From Brevundimonas sp. (GTDB lineage: Bacteria; Pseudomonadota; Alphaproteobacteria; Caulobacterales; Caulobacteraceae): DNA of 64,000 bases. The notes under the pieces were generated by a model that was not told the origin of the DNA, did not search any database, and was given only the letters and a program-made list of their open reading frames with translations. Location: contig NZ_SDZL01000006.1 of the NCBI RefSeq assembly GCF_004210735.1, positions 1 through 64,000 of the forward strand. Direction: 5' to 3'. Below, piece after piece: positions 28,859 to 36,481 of the stretch. Each line of letters begins with the position of its first letter. The first letter of the stretch is position 1. A program made the position numbers and the translations under genes.

Positions 28859-29680
28859 TCACTGGCTCCCTCCGGCGGTCGCCTCCGGCTTGCGGAAGCG
28901 CAGGGTCATGCGATCACTCTCGCCGATGGCGTCCAGCGCCGCGCGTTCATCCGCCGTCAGGGTGCGTCCGTCCTGCTCCGACCGGCGAACCGGCGGCAGG
29001 CTCCACACACCGAACGGATGGTCGCGGTCGTCCCGGGCGTTGGCGTTCAGTTCACTGCGGGCGTCCAGCACGAAGCCGGCGGCCTGGCCGGCGCGGATGA
29101 CATAGCTTTCGGGCACATAGCCGGTGGGCGCGGTCTCGGTGACGTTCAGGCCCTCGGCGCTGCGGTGTTGTTCGACGGCCAACACGCCGCCCGGCTTCAG
29201 CGCCGCGAAGAAGGCGGCCAGATACGGCTCGACCCGATCCGAGCGGGACCAGTTGTGGAAGGCGCGGGCCACCACGACCATGTCCGCCGTCCCCGGCTCG
29301 ACGCCCATCCCCTCCAGCGGACGGTTGACGGGCACATAGCGACCGCCCGTCGCTCCGGCGTAAGGCTCCAGGATATTGCGCCACCAGCCCGCGCCGCCGG
29401 GTTCGATCTCGACGATGGTCGCGCCGGGCGTCAGCCCCCAGAAGGTCAGGGTCTCGAACGGGTGGCGATAGACGTCGCGGGCGCGGTCCGCCTCGGGTCG
29501 GGCGGTCGAGGCGATGGCGGTTTTCAGCGCCTCGTCCTCATGCAGGGCGGGCATCTCCATCGACAGGCCCTGGCGGTGGGGCAGGCTGGTCGCGGCGTCC
29601 GGCGACTGGGCCAGAGCCGGCGCGGAAAGGGCCGGCGTGGCGAGGGCGAGAAGGGCGGCGGCGAGGACGGTCGTGCGCAT
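28859..29680 (-). CDS. Exported methyltransferase-like protein (COG4798 type), copy A
   Basis: A 273-residue paralogue of the next gene. A classic signal peptide (hydrophobic residues 4-22, then ALAQ) replaces the twin-arginine leader of copy B. Shared blocks are RDVYRHPFETLTFWGLTPGA, VEIEPGGAGWWRNIL, ALKPGGVLAVEQHR, RDDRDHPFGVWSLPP and the C-terminal IGESDRMTLRFRKPE. The SAM-binding loop reads EPGGAGW, close to the normal E.G.G pattern. The ATG at 29680 was chosen because it provides the signal peptide; a longer frame starts at 29821. The substrate is unknown. Confidence 0.82.
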   Translation of the reverse strand: MRTTVLAAALLALATPALSAPALAQSPDAATSLPHRQGLSMEMPALHEDEALKTAIASTARPEADRARDVYRHPFETLTFWGLTPGATIVEIEPGGAGWWRNILEPYAGATGGRYVPVNRPLEGMGVEPGTADMVVVARAFHNWSRSDRVEPYLAAFFAALKPGGVLAVEQHRSAEGLNVTETAPTGYVPESYVIRAGQAAGFVLDARSELNANARDDRDHPFGVWSLPPVRRSEQDGRTLTADERAALDAIGESDRMTLRFRKPEATAGGSQ

Positions 29681-29787
29681 TGGGCGTGGCTCCGTGTGTT
29701 CCGTGCACACACCCATACGGCGCTTCGCGGCGCCGACAAGGCGGAACCGGCGGTCGGCGACGATTTCGCGCGGCGTCACGGCCACCC

Positions 29788-29815
29788 CTTGACGGTCGAA
29801 AACCGCCTCCCATCT
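29788..29815 (+). promoter_or_regulatory. Sigma-32 (RpoH)-type promoter of hsp20
   Basis: A -35 element CTTGACG (29788-29794) and a -10 element CCCATCT (29809-29815), separated by 14 bp, match the heat-shock sigma consensus CTTGAAA-N13-14-CCCATNT closely. It lies about 130 bp upstream of the hsp20 start, leaving a leader of roughly 120 nucleotides. Confidence 0.7.
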
Positions 29816-29823
29816 GTTCATCC

Positions 29824-29945
29824 GAGAGCGCCGATCCCGGGCTCTTTCAGACCCGCGGGGCCCATCAGGGACCGCAAGGCCTGACCACCCACGCCGTCCG
29901 GGGAAACCGCCGGGCGGACCCCTTGCTGATCCTCAGGAGGATGAC
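29824..29945 (+). ncRNA. Possible ROSE-like RNA thermometer in the hsp20 leader
   Basis: The leader can fold into successive hairpins: GAGAGC/GCTCTT (29824-29829 with 29841-29846), GTCCG/CGGAC (29896-29900 with 29915-29919), and a last hairpin ATCCT/AGGAT (29929-29933 with 29938-29942) that covers part of the Shine-Dalgarno AGGAGG (29935-29940). A UUGCU motif (29923-29927), typical of ROSE elements, lies just upstream. ROSE thermometers control small heat-shock genes in alphaproteobacteria; the assignment here is by these features, not by a covariance search. Confidence 0.45.
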
Positions 29946-30437
29946 ATGCGTACCTATGATTTCTCGCCGCTCTATCGCTCGGCCGTCGGTTTCGACCGGA
30001 TGGCGAACCTGCTGGAGAGCGCTGCGCGCACCAGCCAGGAAAACGGCTGGCCCCCCTACAATATCGAGACCACGGGCGAGAACGCCTATCGCATCGAGAT
30101 CGCCGTCGCCGGCTTCAAGCCCGACGAGCTGAACATCGAGGCGAAGGAGAACCTGCTCACCGTCACCGGCCGCAAGACCGCCAATGACGACGCCGCAGCA
30201 GCCCGCACCTTCCTGCACCGCGGCCTGGCCGAGCGCGATTTCGAGCGCCGGTTCCAGCTGGCCGACTATGTCGTGGTCGAAAAGGCGGACCTGTCGAACG
30301 GCCTGCTGACCATCGACCTGAAGCGTGAACTGCCCGAGGCGCTGAAGCCGCGCCGGATCGAGATCGGCGCCGGCCAGCCGCTGATCGAAGGCCAGGTCGA
30401 CAGCAAGCCTGCCCCCAAGACCAGAAAGGCGGCGTAA
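29946..30437 (+). CDS. Small heat-shock protein, Hsp20 family
   Basis: ATP-independent chaperone that holds unfolded proteins during heat stress. The 163-residue protein begins with [17 protein letters not shown], as in IbpA-type proteins, followed by the alpha-crystallin domain (about residues 35-130) with [36 protein letters not shown] and [11 protein letters not shown]. The C-terminal tail lacks an obvious I-x-I/V motif but has RRIEIG. It has a sigma-32-type promoter and a structured leader, and is followed by an intrinsic terminator, so it is probably a single-gene transcript. Confidence 0.93.
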   Translation: MRTYDFSPLYRSAVGFDRMANLLESAARTSQENGWPPYNIETTGENAYRIEIAVAGFKPDELNIEAKENLLTVTGRKTANDDAAAARTFLHRGLAERDFERRFQLADYVVVEKADLSNGLLTIDLKRELPEALKPRRIEIGAGQPLIEGQVDSKPAPKTRKAA

Positions 30438-30478
30438 GCCCTCCCCCGACCTTCAAGGTCCTCCATCCCCGATCGACT

Positions 30479-30505
30479 GGGGCGGCGTTCGCGCCGCCCC
30501 TTTTT
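30479..30505 (+). terminator. Intrinsic terminator of hsp20
   Basis: Perfect 9-bp stem GGGGCGGCG/CGCCGCCCC closed by a TTCG tetraloop and followed by TTTTT. It lies 41 bp after the hsp20 stop. Confidence 0.92.
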
Positions 30506-30509
30506 CGTG

Positions 30510-31799
30510 TCAGCCCTGGGTCGCCTCGCGGACCCAGCCGCCCTGCGCGTCCAGACCCTTGATCGCGGTCAGGTTGGCGCCGGACAGGTCGGTCAGCTTG
30601 GTCTGGGCCCCGTGCAGCAGGGTGCGCGCCAGATCGGCGCCCCGGAACGACGCCCGACGCAGATCCGCCCCCGACAGGTCCGCTGCACGAAGGCAGGCGT
30701 CCGACAGATCCGCCGGCAACAGACGATCCGGCCCCAGCATCAGCGGCCCCAGTTGCGCCTCGCGCAGATCGGCGCCGTTCAGTCGCGCCCCGGTCAGTCG
30801 CGCCCCGCGCAGGTCGGCACGCCGCAGATTGGCCGAGCGCAGGTCCGCCCCCTGAAGCTGGGCGCCCTGCAACTGCACCCCCTGCATATCCAGGCCATAG
30901 AAGACCGCGCCCTTGGCCGACAGGGCCGTCAGGTTCAGTCCGGTGATCGATTTCAGCGGGCGCAGGTCGACCTTGTCGAACACCGAGGGCTGGCCCTTGG
31001 CCCCGCCCGTCTCGCACCACAGGGCGTGTTCACGCAGCATCTCGGCAGCGGGCATCCGTTCAACGGGCGAGCCGGCGGGCCGGTCGTCGGTCAGGGCGCC
31101 CTCCATCCTGGCCCCGTCGGTCCGCCACATGGCGGCCTTGACCCCCACCAGCACCGCGTCGCGCAGGTCGGCGCCGGACAGATCAGCCCCGGACAAGTCG
31201 GCCCCGGCCAGGTCCGCGCCGCGGAAACTGGCCTGTTTCAGGTTGGCGCGCACCAGTTTGCAGTCGCGCATCACCGCATCGGTGAAATCGGCGGCCTGGG
31301 CGATCACGCCGGTCAGTTTCGACCGTTCCAGATTGGCCCCGACGAGGGAGGCGCCGCGCGCCTCGGTCGCGTCGCGGTTCTGGGCCTCGACCAGACGGAA
31401 GCCGATCTTGCGGTCGGCGGCGGCGATGGCCCCCTCGCGCAGGTCGGCCTCGAACAGGTCGGCGCCCGACAGATCCGCGCCGCGCAGGCAGGCGCCGCGC
31501 AGGTCCGCCCGGCGCAGGCTGGCCTCGACCAGAATGATGTCCTGCATGTCCGCGCCGAAGAAGGCGGCGTTGTCCAGCTTGGCCCGGCTCAGGTCGCAGC
31601 CGATCATGCAGGCGGCGGAAAAATCGGCGTCGGTCAGGTTGCGGCCGCGCAGGTCCAGGCCGGTCAGGTCCATCCACGCGAAAACCGCCCGCGCGCCCCC
31701 CGGCTTGGCCTGCCACAGCCGGTCGTGCCGGGCGCAGATGGCGTCCAGCTCGGCCTGCGTCAGGCGCTTGCGTTCGACGGCTGCGGGTTCGGCGCTCAT
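30510..31799 (-). CDS. Pentapeptide-repeat protein
   Basis: A 429-residue protein made almost entirely of pentapeptide repeats of the A(D/N)LxG type, for example LRGADLSGADL, which build a right-handed beta-helix. Two repeat blocks (about residues 50-215 and 290-420) are separated by a non-repetitive segment (about 220-290) with Trp and Cys residues. The N-terminal LTQAELDAICARHDRLW is a helical cap of the kind seen in several such proteins. Roles range from gyrase protection to scaffolding; none can be assigned. The ATG at 31799 was chosen; an in-frame ATG at 31817 adds six residues. Confidence 0.88.
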   Translation of the reverse strand: MSAEPAAVERKRLTQAELDAICARHDRLWQAKPGGARAVFAWMDLTGLDLRGRNLTDADFSAACMIGCDLSRAKLDNAAFFGADMQDIILVEASLRRADLRGACLRGADLSGADLFEADLREGAIAAADRKIGFRLVEAQNRDATEARGASLVGANLERSKLTGVIAQAADFTDAVMRDCKLVRANLKQASFRGADLAGADLSGADLSGADLRDAVLVGVKAAMWRTDGARMEGALTDDRPAGSPVERMPAAEMLREHALWCETGGAKGQPSVFDKVDLRPLKSITGLNLTALSAKGAVFYGLDMQGVQLQGAQLQGADLRSANLRRADLRGARLTGARLNGADLREAQLGPLMLGPDRLLPADLSDACLRAADLSGADLRRASFRGADLARTLLHGAQTKLTDLSGANLTAIKGLDAQGGWVREATQG

Positions 31800-31900
31800 C
31801 GGGCCAGCCTTAACCATGCCGGATTAAGAATGGTTTTAAAAAACAGGCGTTTCGGGAGGCGAGGCCACGGCCCCCTCCCCACAGACAGGGAGGAGCAGGC

Positions 31901-31941
31901 GCGCTCAGGCAGCGAGCGACCGCGTCGCGAGCGTTAGCGCC
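31901..31941. repeat. Short palindromic repeat, family C, copy 1
   Basis: A 41-bp element GCGCT...AGCGCC that differs at three positions from the copy at 45399-45439. Terminal GCGCT/AGCGC form a stem around a GC-rich inner palindrome. It abuts the 3' end of the RibD-like gene. Confidence 0.8.
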
Positions 31942-32574
31942 CTAAAGACTCAAAAGCCCCTGCTCGGCCAGCGCATCCGCCAGATCGCCCGCCGGGGTCC
32001 AGACGCGGGTGTAGCCGGCCTCGCCCAGACGTTTCAGCTCGGTCACCAGATCGGCCTTGGGCGAGGCGACGAAGCGGGCGTCGAACCCGGCGCCGTCCTC
32101 GCTGATCCGCACCATGGGACGGCCGGTCTCCAGCCTGTGCAGGAAGCCCTCGCACAGGACGGCGGCCTCGTCGCCCAGCAGGCCCGTCTCGACCTGCAGT
32201 CCCGACTGGCGCAACCGCTCGGTGCCCCGGCCCGAGGCGAAGGGCGACGGGTCCAGCGCTGCGATCACCACCCGGCTGATCCCTGCCTCGCCCAGGAAAT
32301 GGGCGCAGGATTTGCGGCCCGACGACCGGGCGCCGCACGGCTCCAGCGTGACATAGGCGGTGGCGCCACGCGCAGCTTCGCCGGCCGCCGGAACGGCCTG
32401 TTCTTCGGCGTGGGGGCGCCCGCCCGGCGCGGTCGCGGCCTCGGCCAGCAGCACGCCGTCCTTGGCGATCACGCAGCCGACCGCCGGATTGGGCCAGGTC
32501 TCGCCCATCCGGGCCAGCGCCAGTTCGACCGCGCGGGCCATGAAGCGGCGGTCGTCGTCGGAATAGTTGCTCAT
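31942..32574 (-). CDS. RibD-like cytidine/deoxycytidylate deaminase-fold protein, reductase core missing
   Basis: A 210-residue protein whose first ~145 residues match the deaminase half of RibD, the bifunctional enzyme of riboflavin synthesis. The zinc site is GGRPHAEEQAV (His and Glu) with LEPCGARSSGRKSC (two Cys). The linker and GFLHRLETGRPMVRI also match RibD, but instead of the ~200-residue reductase only ~60 residues follow, ending in LKRLGEAGYTRVWTPAGDL...LAEQGLL, which looks like the last part of the reductase. It could be a deaminase only, or an internally deleted RibD. It overlaps the gpmA stop by 4 bp. Confidence 0.8.
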   Translation of the reverse strand: MSNYSDDDRRFMARAVELALARMGETWPNPAVGCVIAKDGVLLAEAATAPGGRPHAEEQAVPAAGEAARGATAYVTLEPCGARSSGRKSCAHFLGEAGISRVVIAALDPSPFASGRGTERLRQSGLQVETGLLGDEAAVLCEGFLHRLETGRPMVRISEDGAGFDARFVASPKADLVTELKRLGEAGYTRVWTPAGDLADALAEQGLLSL

Positions 32575-33284
32575 CGGATCGCCGGCAGGGGCTGGGCCCG
32601 CCCCTCGTCCAGATATTTCGCCGCGACCGGCTTCAGTGCGGCGTCCAGATCGATCTCCAGCGGATTGCCGGTCGGGATCTCGACGCCGACGATCTGGTCG
32701 TCCGGCACGGCGAACAGGTGTTTGACGATGGCCCGCAGCGAATTGCCGTGGGCCGCGATCAGCACATCCTGCCCCGCCTTCAGGCGCGGCGCGATCGCCT
32801 CGTCCCAATAGGGCAGCACCCGGTCCAGCGTGGTCTTCAGGCTTTCGGTGTCCGGGATCGCCTTGCCGGCGTAGCGGGGGTCGGCGTGGAAATCGAACTC
32901 GCCACCGGCGGCCAGCGGCGGCGGCGGCACGTCATAGCTGCGGCGCCAGACCTTGACCTGATCCTCGCCGTGTTTCGCCGCCGTCTCGGCCTTGTCCAGC
33001 CCGGTCAGGCCGCCATAGTGCCGCTCGTTCAGGCGCCAGTCCTCGACCACCGGCACATCTTTCAGGCCCGCAGCGTCCAGCGCCAGCGCGCCCGTGCGCT
33101 GCGCCCGCGTCAGGACCGAGGTGAACATCACCGCCGGATGGAAACCCGCCGCCGCGATCAGTTCGCCGCCGCGCCGGGCCTGGGCCTCGCCCTCGGCCGT
33201 CAGGTCCACATCGACCCAGCCGGTGAAGCGGTTCTCGAGGTTCCACTGGCTCTGGCCATGGCGAAGCAGGATCAGGCGCGGCAT
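32571..33284 (-). CDS. gpmA: 2,3-bisphosphoglycerate-dependent phosphoglycerate mutase
   Basis: Glycolytic and gluconeogenic enzyme that interconverts 3- and 2-phosphoglycerate. The phosphohistidine motif RHGQSQWNLENRFTGW is at residues 8-23, with LNERHYGGLTGLDK near residue 88 and the second catalytic histidine in AAHGNSLRAIVKHL near residue 178. The 237-residue length is typical of the cofactor-dependent form. The overlapping RibD-like gene downstream suggests cotranscription, though the two pathways are not obviously linked. Confidence 0.95.
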   Translation of the reverse strand: MPRLILLRHGQSQWNLENRFTGWVDVDLTAEGEAQARRGGELIAAAGFHPAVMFTSVLTRAQRTGALALDAAGLKDVPVVEDWRLNERHYGGLTGLDKAETAAKHGEDQVKVWRRSYDVPPPPLAAGGEFDFHADPRYAGKAIPDTESLKTTLDRVLPYWDEAIAPRLKAGQDVLIAAHGNSLRAIVKHLFAVPDDQIVGVEIPTGNPLEIDLDAALKPVAAKYLDEGRAQPLPAIR

Positions 33285-33425
33285 CGAAGTCTCCGGTTAC
33301 GTAAGTTACGGGGTAGGCCGCGCCGTCGGGGTCGGTCAAGATTCGCCCGGTTCAACACCCGCACCCATAACGGCGTTCAGGCGTTGGTTGTCGGTCCCGG
33401 CCCACCCGGATAGACTCCCCTTCTC

Positions 33426-33503
33426 ATGTCGGACCGCCTCTTCTTTTCGCTGGCCCTGATCGCCTTTGTGGCGATGACGGCGCTGGCCCTGGTCTGGCCC
33501 TAA
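33426..33503 (+). CDS. Single-helix membrane microprotein (25 residues)
   Basis: A short open frame encoding MSDRLFFSLALIAFVAMTAL followed by ALVWP. Residues 5-23 are hydrophobic, with a short polar start and a Trp-Pro end, as in tiny membrane proteins. It starts with ATG and ends 18 bp before the phosphomannomutase gene, in the same direction, so it would share its mRNA. The evidence is composition and position only; no ribosome-binding site is obvious. Conservation in relatives would settle it. Confidence 0.55.
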   Translation: MSDRLFFSLALIAFVAMTALALVWP

Positions 33504-33521
33504 GCACGTTCAGGACGCCTC

Positions 33522-35021
33522 ATGACGACGCCGCGCACGGACATCCGCCCCAATACGGCGGAGTACGAGACCCTCCCGCTCGTGAAGCCGACCGGCTTCC
33601 GCGAATATGACGCGCGCTGGATCCTGGAGAAGGAAATCAACCTGCTGGGCATTCAGGCGCTGGGCCTGGGTCTGGCGACCTATGTCCACGAGATCGGCCA
33701 GACCCCGCGCATCGTCGTCGGCCACGACTACCGGTCCTATTCGATGACCGTGAAACACGCCCTGATCCTGGGCCTGCTGGAAGGCGGGATGGAGGTTCTG
33801 GACGTCGGCCTGGCCCTGTCGCCGATGGCCTATTACGCCCAGTTTGCGCTGGACGCTCCCTGCGTCGCCATGGTCACCGCCAGCCATAACGAGAACGGCT
33901 GGACCGGGGTCAAGATGGGCGCCAACCCACCCCTGACTTTCGGTCCCGACGAGATCGGCCGCCTGAAGGAGATCGTGCTGGGCGACCAGGGCGTGAGCCG
34001 CCCCGGCGGCCGTCTGGAGCGGATCGAGGGCTTCCGCGACCGCTACATCGCCGATGTGGCGTCCAAGGTGAAGCTGTCCCGTCCGCTACGGGTCGTCGCC
34101 GCCTGCGGCAACGGCACCGCCGGCGCCTTCGCCCCCGCCGCGCTGCGGGCCATGGGCGCCGAGGTGATCGAGATGGACACCGAGCTGGACTTCACCTTCC
34201 CCAAATACAATCCGAACCCGGAAGATCACGCCATGCTGGTGCAGATGGCGGCCAAGGTGCGCGAGACCGGCGCCGACCTGGCCCTGGGCTTTGACGGCGA
34301 CGGCGACCGCTGCGGGGTGGTCGACAACACGGGCGAGGAGATTTTCGCCGACAAGATCGGCCTGATGCTGGCCCGCGACCTGTCGGCCAGCCATCCCAAC
34401 GCGACCTTCGTCGTCGATGTGAAGTCGACCGGCCTGTACAAGACCGACGAGGTGCTGAAGGCGAACGGCGCGACCACCGTCTACTGGAAGACCGGCCACT
34501 CCTATATCAAGCGCAAGACCGCCGAGATCGGCGCCCTGGCCGGGTTCGAGAAGTCGGGCCACTTCTTCATGGCCGGCGACCTGGGCCATGGCTATGACGA
34601 CGGACTGGTCGCGGCCGGCGCCGTGCTGGCCATGCTGGACCGCAATCCGGGCAAGAGCCTCAGCGAGCTGAAGGCCGCCCTGCCCGACGCCTGGACCAGC
34701 CTGACCATGTCGCCCCACTGCGACGACGAGCTGAAATACGACGTGCTGGCGAAGATCGTGAAGGAATACGAGGACCTGGCCGCGTCCGGCGGCTCGATTC
34801 TGGGTCGCAGGATCGTCGAGGCGATCACTGTCAACGGCGTGCGCGTGCATCTGGAAGACGGAAGCTGGGTGCTGGTCCGCGCCTCGTCGAACAAGCCCGA
34901 ACTGGTGGTGGTGGTCGAAAGCATGCGTTCGGAAGACGACATGCGCGCCCTGTTCCGCGAGGAGGTGAAGCCCCGCCTCGCCGCCCACCCCGAGGTCGGC
35001 GCGTTCAACCAGGAGATCTGA
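33522..35021 (+). CDS. Phosphomannomutase/phosphoglucomutase
   Basis: Alpha-D-phosphohexomutase that interconverts hexose 1- and 6-phosphates, supplying GDP-mannose and UDP-glucose synthesis. Motifs: phosphoserine loop VTASHNENGWTG near residue 122, metal loop LGFDGDGDRCG near residue 258, sugar-binding loop GFEKSGHFFM near residue 345 and phosphate-binding RASSNKPELVV near residue 455. These match the AlgC-like bispecific enzymes. Length 499 residues. It is distinct from GlmM, encoded separately at 37788-39137, and it would provide glucose 1-phosphate for GalU, also in this window. Confidence 0.92.
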   Translation: MTTPRTDIRPNTAEYETLPLVKPTGFREYDARWILEKEINLLGIQALGLGLATYVHEIGQTPRIVVGHDYRSYSMTVKHALILGLLEGGMEVLDVGLALSPMAYYAQFALDAPCVAMVTASHNENGWTGVKMGANPPLTFGPDEIGRLKEIVLGDQGVSRPGGRLERIEGFRDRYIADVASKVKLSRPLRVVAACGNGTAGAFAPAALRAMGAEVIEMDTELDFTFPKYNPNPEDHAMLVQMAAKVRETGADLALGFDGDGDRCGVVDNTGEEIFADKIGLMLARDLSASHPNATFVVDVKSTGLYKTDEVLKANGATTVYWKTGHSYIKRKTAEIGALAGFEKSGHFFMAGDLGHGYDDGLVAAGAVLAMLDRNPGKSLSELKAALPDAWTSLTMSPHCDDELKYDVLAKIVKEYEDLAASGGSILGRRIVEAITVNGVRVHLEDGSWVLVRASSNKPELVVVVESMRSEDDMRALFREEVKPRLAAHPEVGAFNQEI

Positions 35022-35061
35022 CGGCATTTGACCCGGCGCGGTCTTCGGGCGAGGAACGGCC

Positions 35062-36372
35062 ATGGTCGAGTCTTCGCGAGAGCCCATCGTCATTGTCGGG
35101 GCCGGTTTTTCCGGATCCATGCTGGCGGCGCGGCTGGCCGAGGCGGGCCTGCCCTCCGTCCTGATCGGCCGCACCGATGATTTCGGTCTGGGCGTCGCCT
35201 ATTCCACGCCGTTCGCGGGCCATCTGCTGAACGTTCGTTCGAACCGGATGAGCGCTATCGAAGGGCGGCCCAATGACTTCGTCGACTGGCTGACGGTCCA
35301 CCACCCCGACCTGGCCGACCCCGAGGATTTCGCCCCGCGCCAGATCTATGGCCGCTATGTGCAGGACCGGCTGGCGGGCGCCGAGGCGGCCCATCCCGGC
35401 CTGATCGAACGGGTCGTGGGTCAGGTCGCGACCATCAAGGCGCACGGCGTGCGTCTGGCCGACGGCCGCCGCATCGCGGGCCGCGCCGTCGTCCTGGCCA
35501 CCGGCAATCCGGCGCCGAAGACCGCCGAACCGGGCGCCGGCGAGCGCATCATTCCCGATCCCTGGGCGCCCGGCGCGCTGGAACGGATCGGCATGGACGA
35601 CGACGTGCTGATCGTCGGCACGGGCCTGACCATGGTCGACATGGCGCAGGCGTTGACCGCGCGCGGCTGGCGCGGCCGGGCATTGGCCCTGTCGCGTCGT
35701 GGCCTGCTGCCCCGCGCCCATCGTCAGCACCCGGATCATCCCGCGACCCTGCCGCCCGAGGCGACCACCGGCCCGGCGTCCCGCCGTCTGGCCGCCGCCC
35801 GCCGTCTGGCCGCCGAAACCGGCTGGCGCGAGGTGATGGACGCCTATCGCCCGATCACCGCCGACCTGTGGCGCGAGACCGACAGCGGCCAGCGCGCCCG
35901 ACTGGTGCGTCATCTGCGCCCGTGGTGGGACGTGCACCGCCACCGCATCGCCGACCGTATCGCCCAGGCGCTGGATCAGCTGAAACAGGACGGTCGCCTG
36001 ATCGTCCATGCGGGCCGTGTGCGCTGCGTGACGGCCGACGCGGCGGGCGTGATCGTCGACTGGACCCCGCGCGCCGGCGCCGCCCAGCCGCCGCTGCGCG
36101 CCGCCTGGCTGCTGGACTGCACCGGTCCCGGCCACGACGCCGCCCGCGATCCCCTGACCGGGCCGCTGATCGCCGATGGTCGCGCGCGGCTGGATCCCCT
36201 GCGTCTCGGCCTTGATCTCGATGCGACCGGCCGCGTCCTGAACGCCGACGGCGCGCCCGATCCGGCCCTGTTCGTGCTGGGGCCGCCCGCGCGCGCCGCT
36301 TTCTGGGAGACCATCGCCGTCCCCGACATCCGCAAGCGGATCGAGGACGTGGTTCAGGCGCTGACGCCCTGA
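35062..36372 (+). CDS. FAD/NAD(P)-binding oxidoreductase (COG4529 type)
   Basis: A 436-residue flavoprotein of unknown substrate. The N-terminal dinucleotide-binding motif is IVGAGFSGSMLAARLAEAG (residues 10-28), followed by the LGVAYST segment and HLLNVRSNRMS typical of the family. A second nucleotide motif is DVLIVGTGLTMVDMAQAL near residue 180. C-terminal LFVLGPPARAAFWETIAVPD closes the FAD site. No signal peptide. It is 40 bp after the phosphomannomutase gene in the same direction. The reaction cannot be assigned. Confidence 0.85.
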   Translation: MVESSREPIVIVGAGFSGSMLAARLAEAGLPSVLIGRTDDFGLGVAYSTPFAGHLLNVRSNRMSAIEGRPNDFVDWLTVHHPDLADPEDFAPRQIYGRYVQDRLAGAEAAHPGLIERVVGQVATIKAHGVRLADGRRIAGRAVVLATGNPAPKTAEPGAGERIIPDPWAPGALERIGMDDDVLIVGTGLTMVDMAQALTARGWRGRALALSRRGLLPRAHRQHPDHPATLPPEATTGPASRRLAAARRLAAETGWREVMDAYRPITADLWRETDSGQRARLVRHLRPWWDVHRHRIADRIAQALDQLKQDGRLIVHAGRVRCVTADAAGVIVDWTPRAGAAQPPLRAAWLLDCTGPGHDAARDPLTGPLIADGRARLDPLRLGLDLDATGRVLNADGAPDPALFVLGPPARAAFWETIAVPDIRKRIEDVVQALTP

Positions 36373-36481
36373 TCGCTCGACGGTGAAAAGTTCTCCCACG
36401 CCGGGCAATGCGCGATTCTGGCGTTCGCTGGCGCGTCCTTCCGGGGTCGGCTATCACGCCTGACGGAGAGGAAACAAAACA

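Noticed and set aside
36373-36481. SAM-sensing riboswitch before the cystathionine gamma-synthase family gene
   Set aside because: No SAM-I, SAM-II or SAM/SAH core sequence was recognised; a short leader only.
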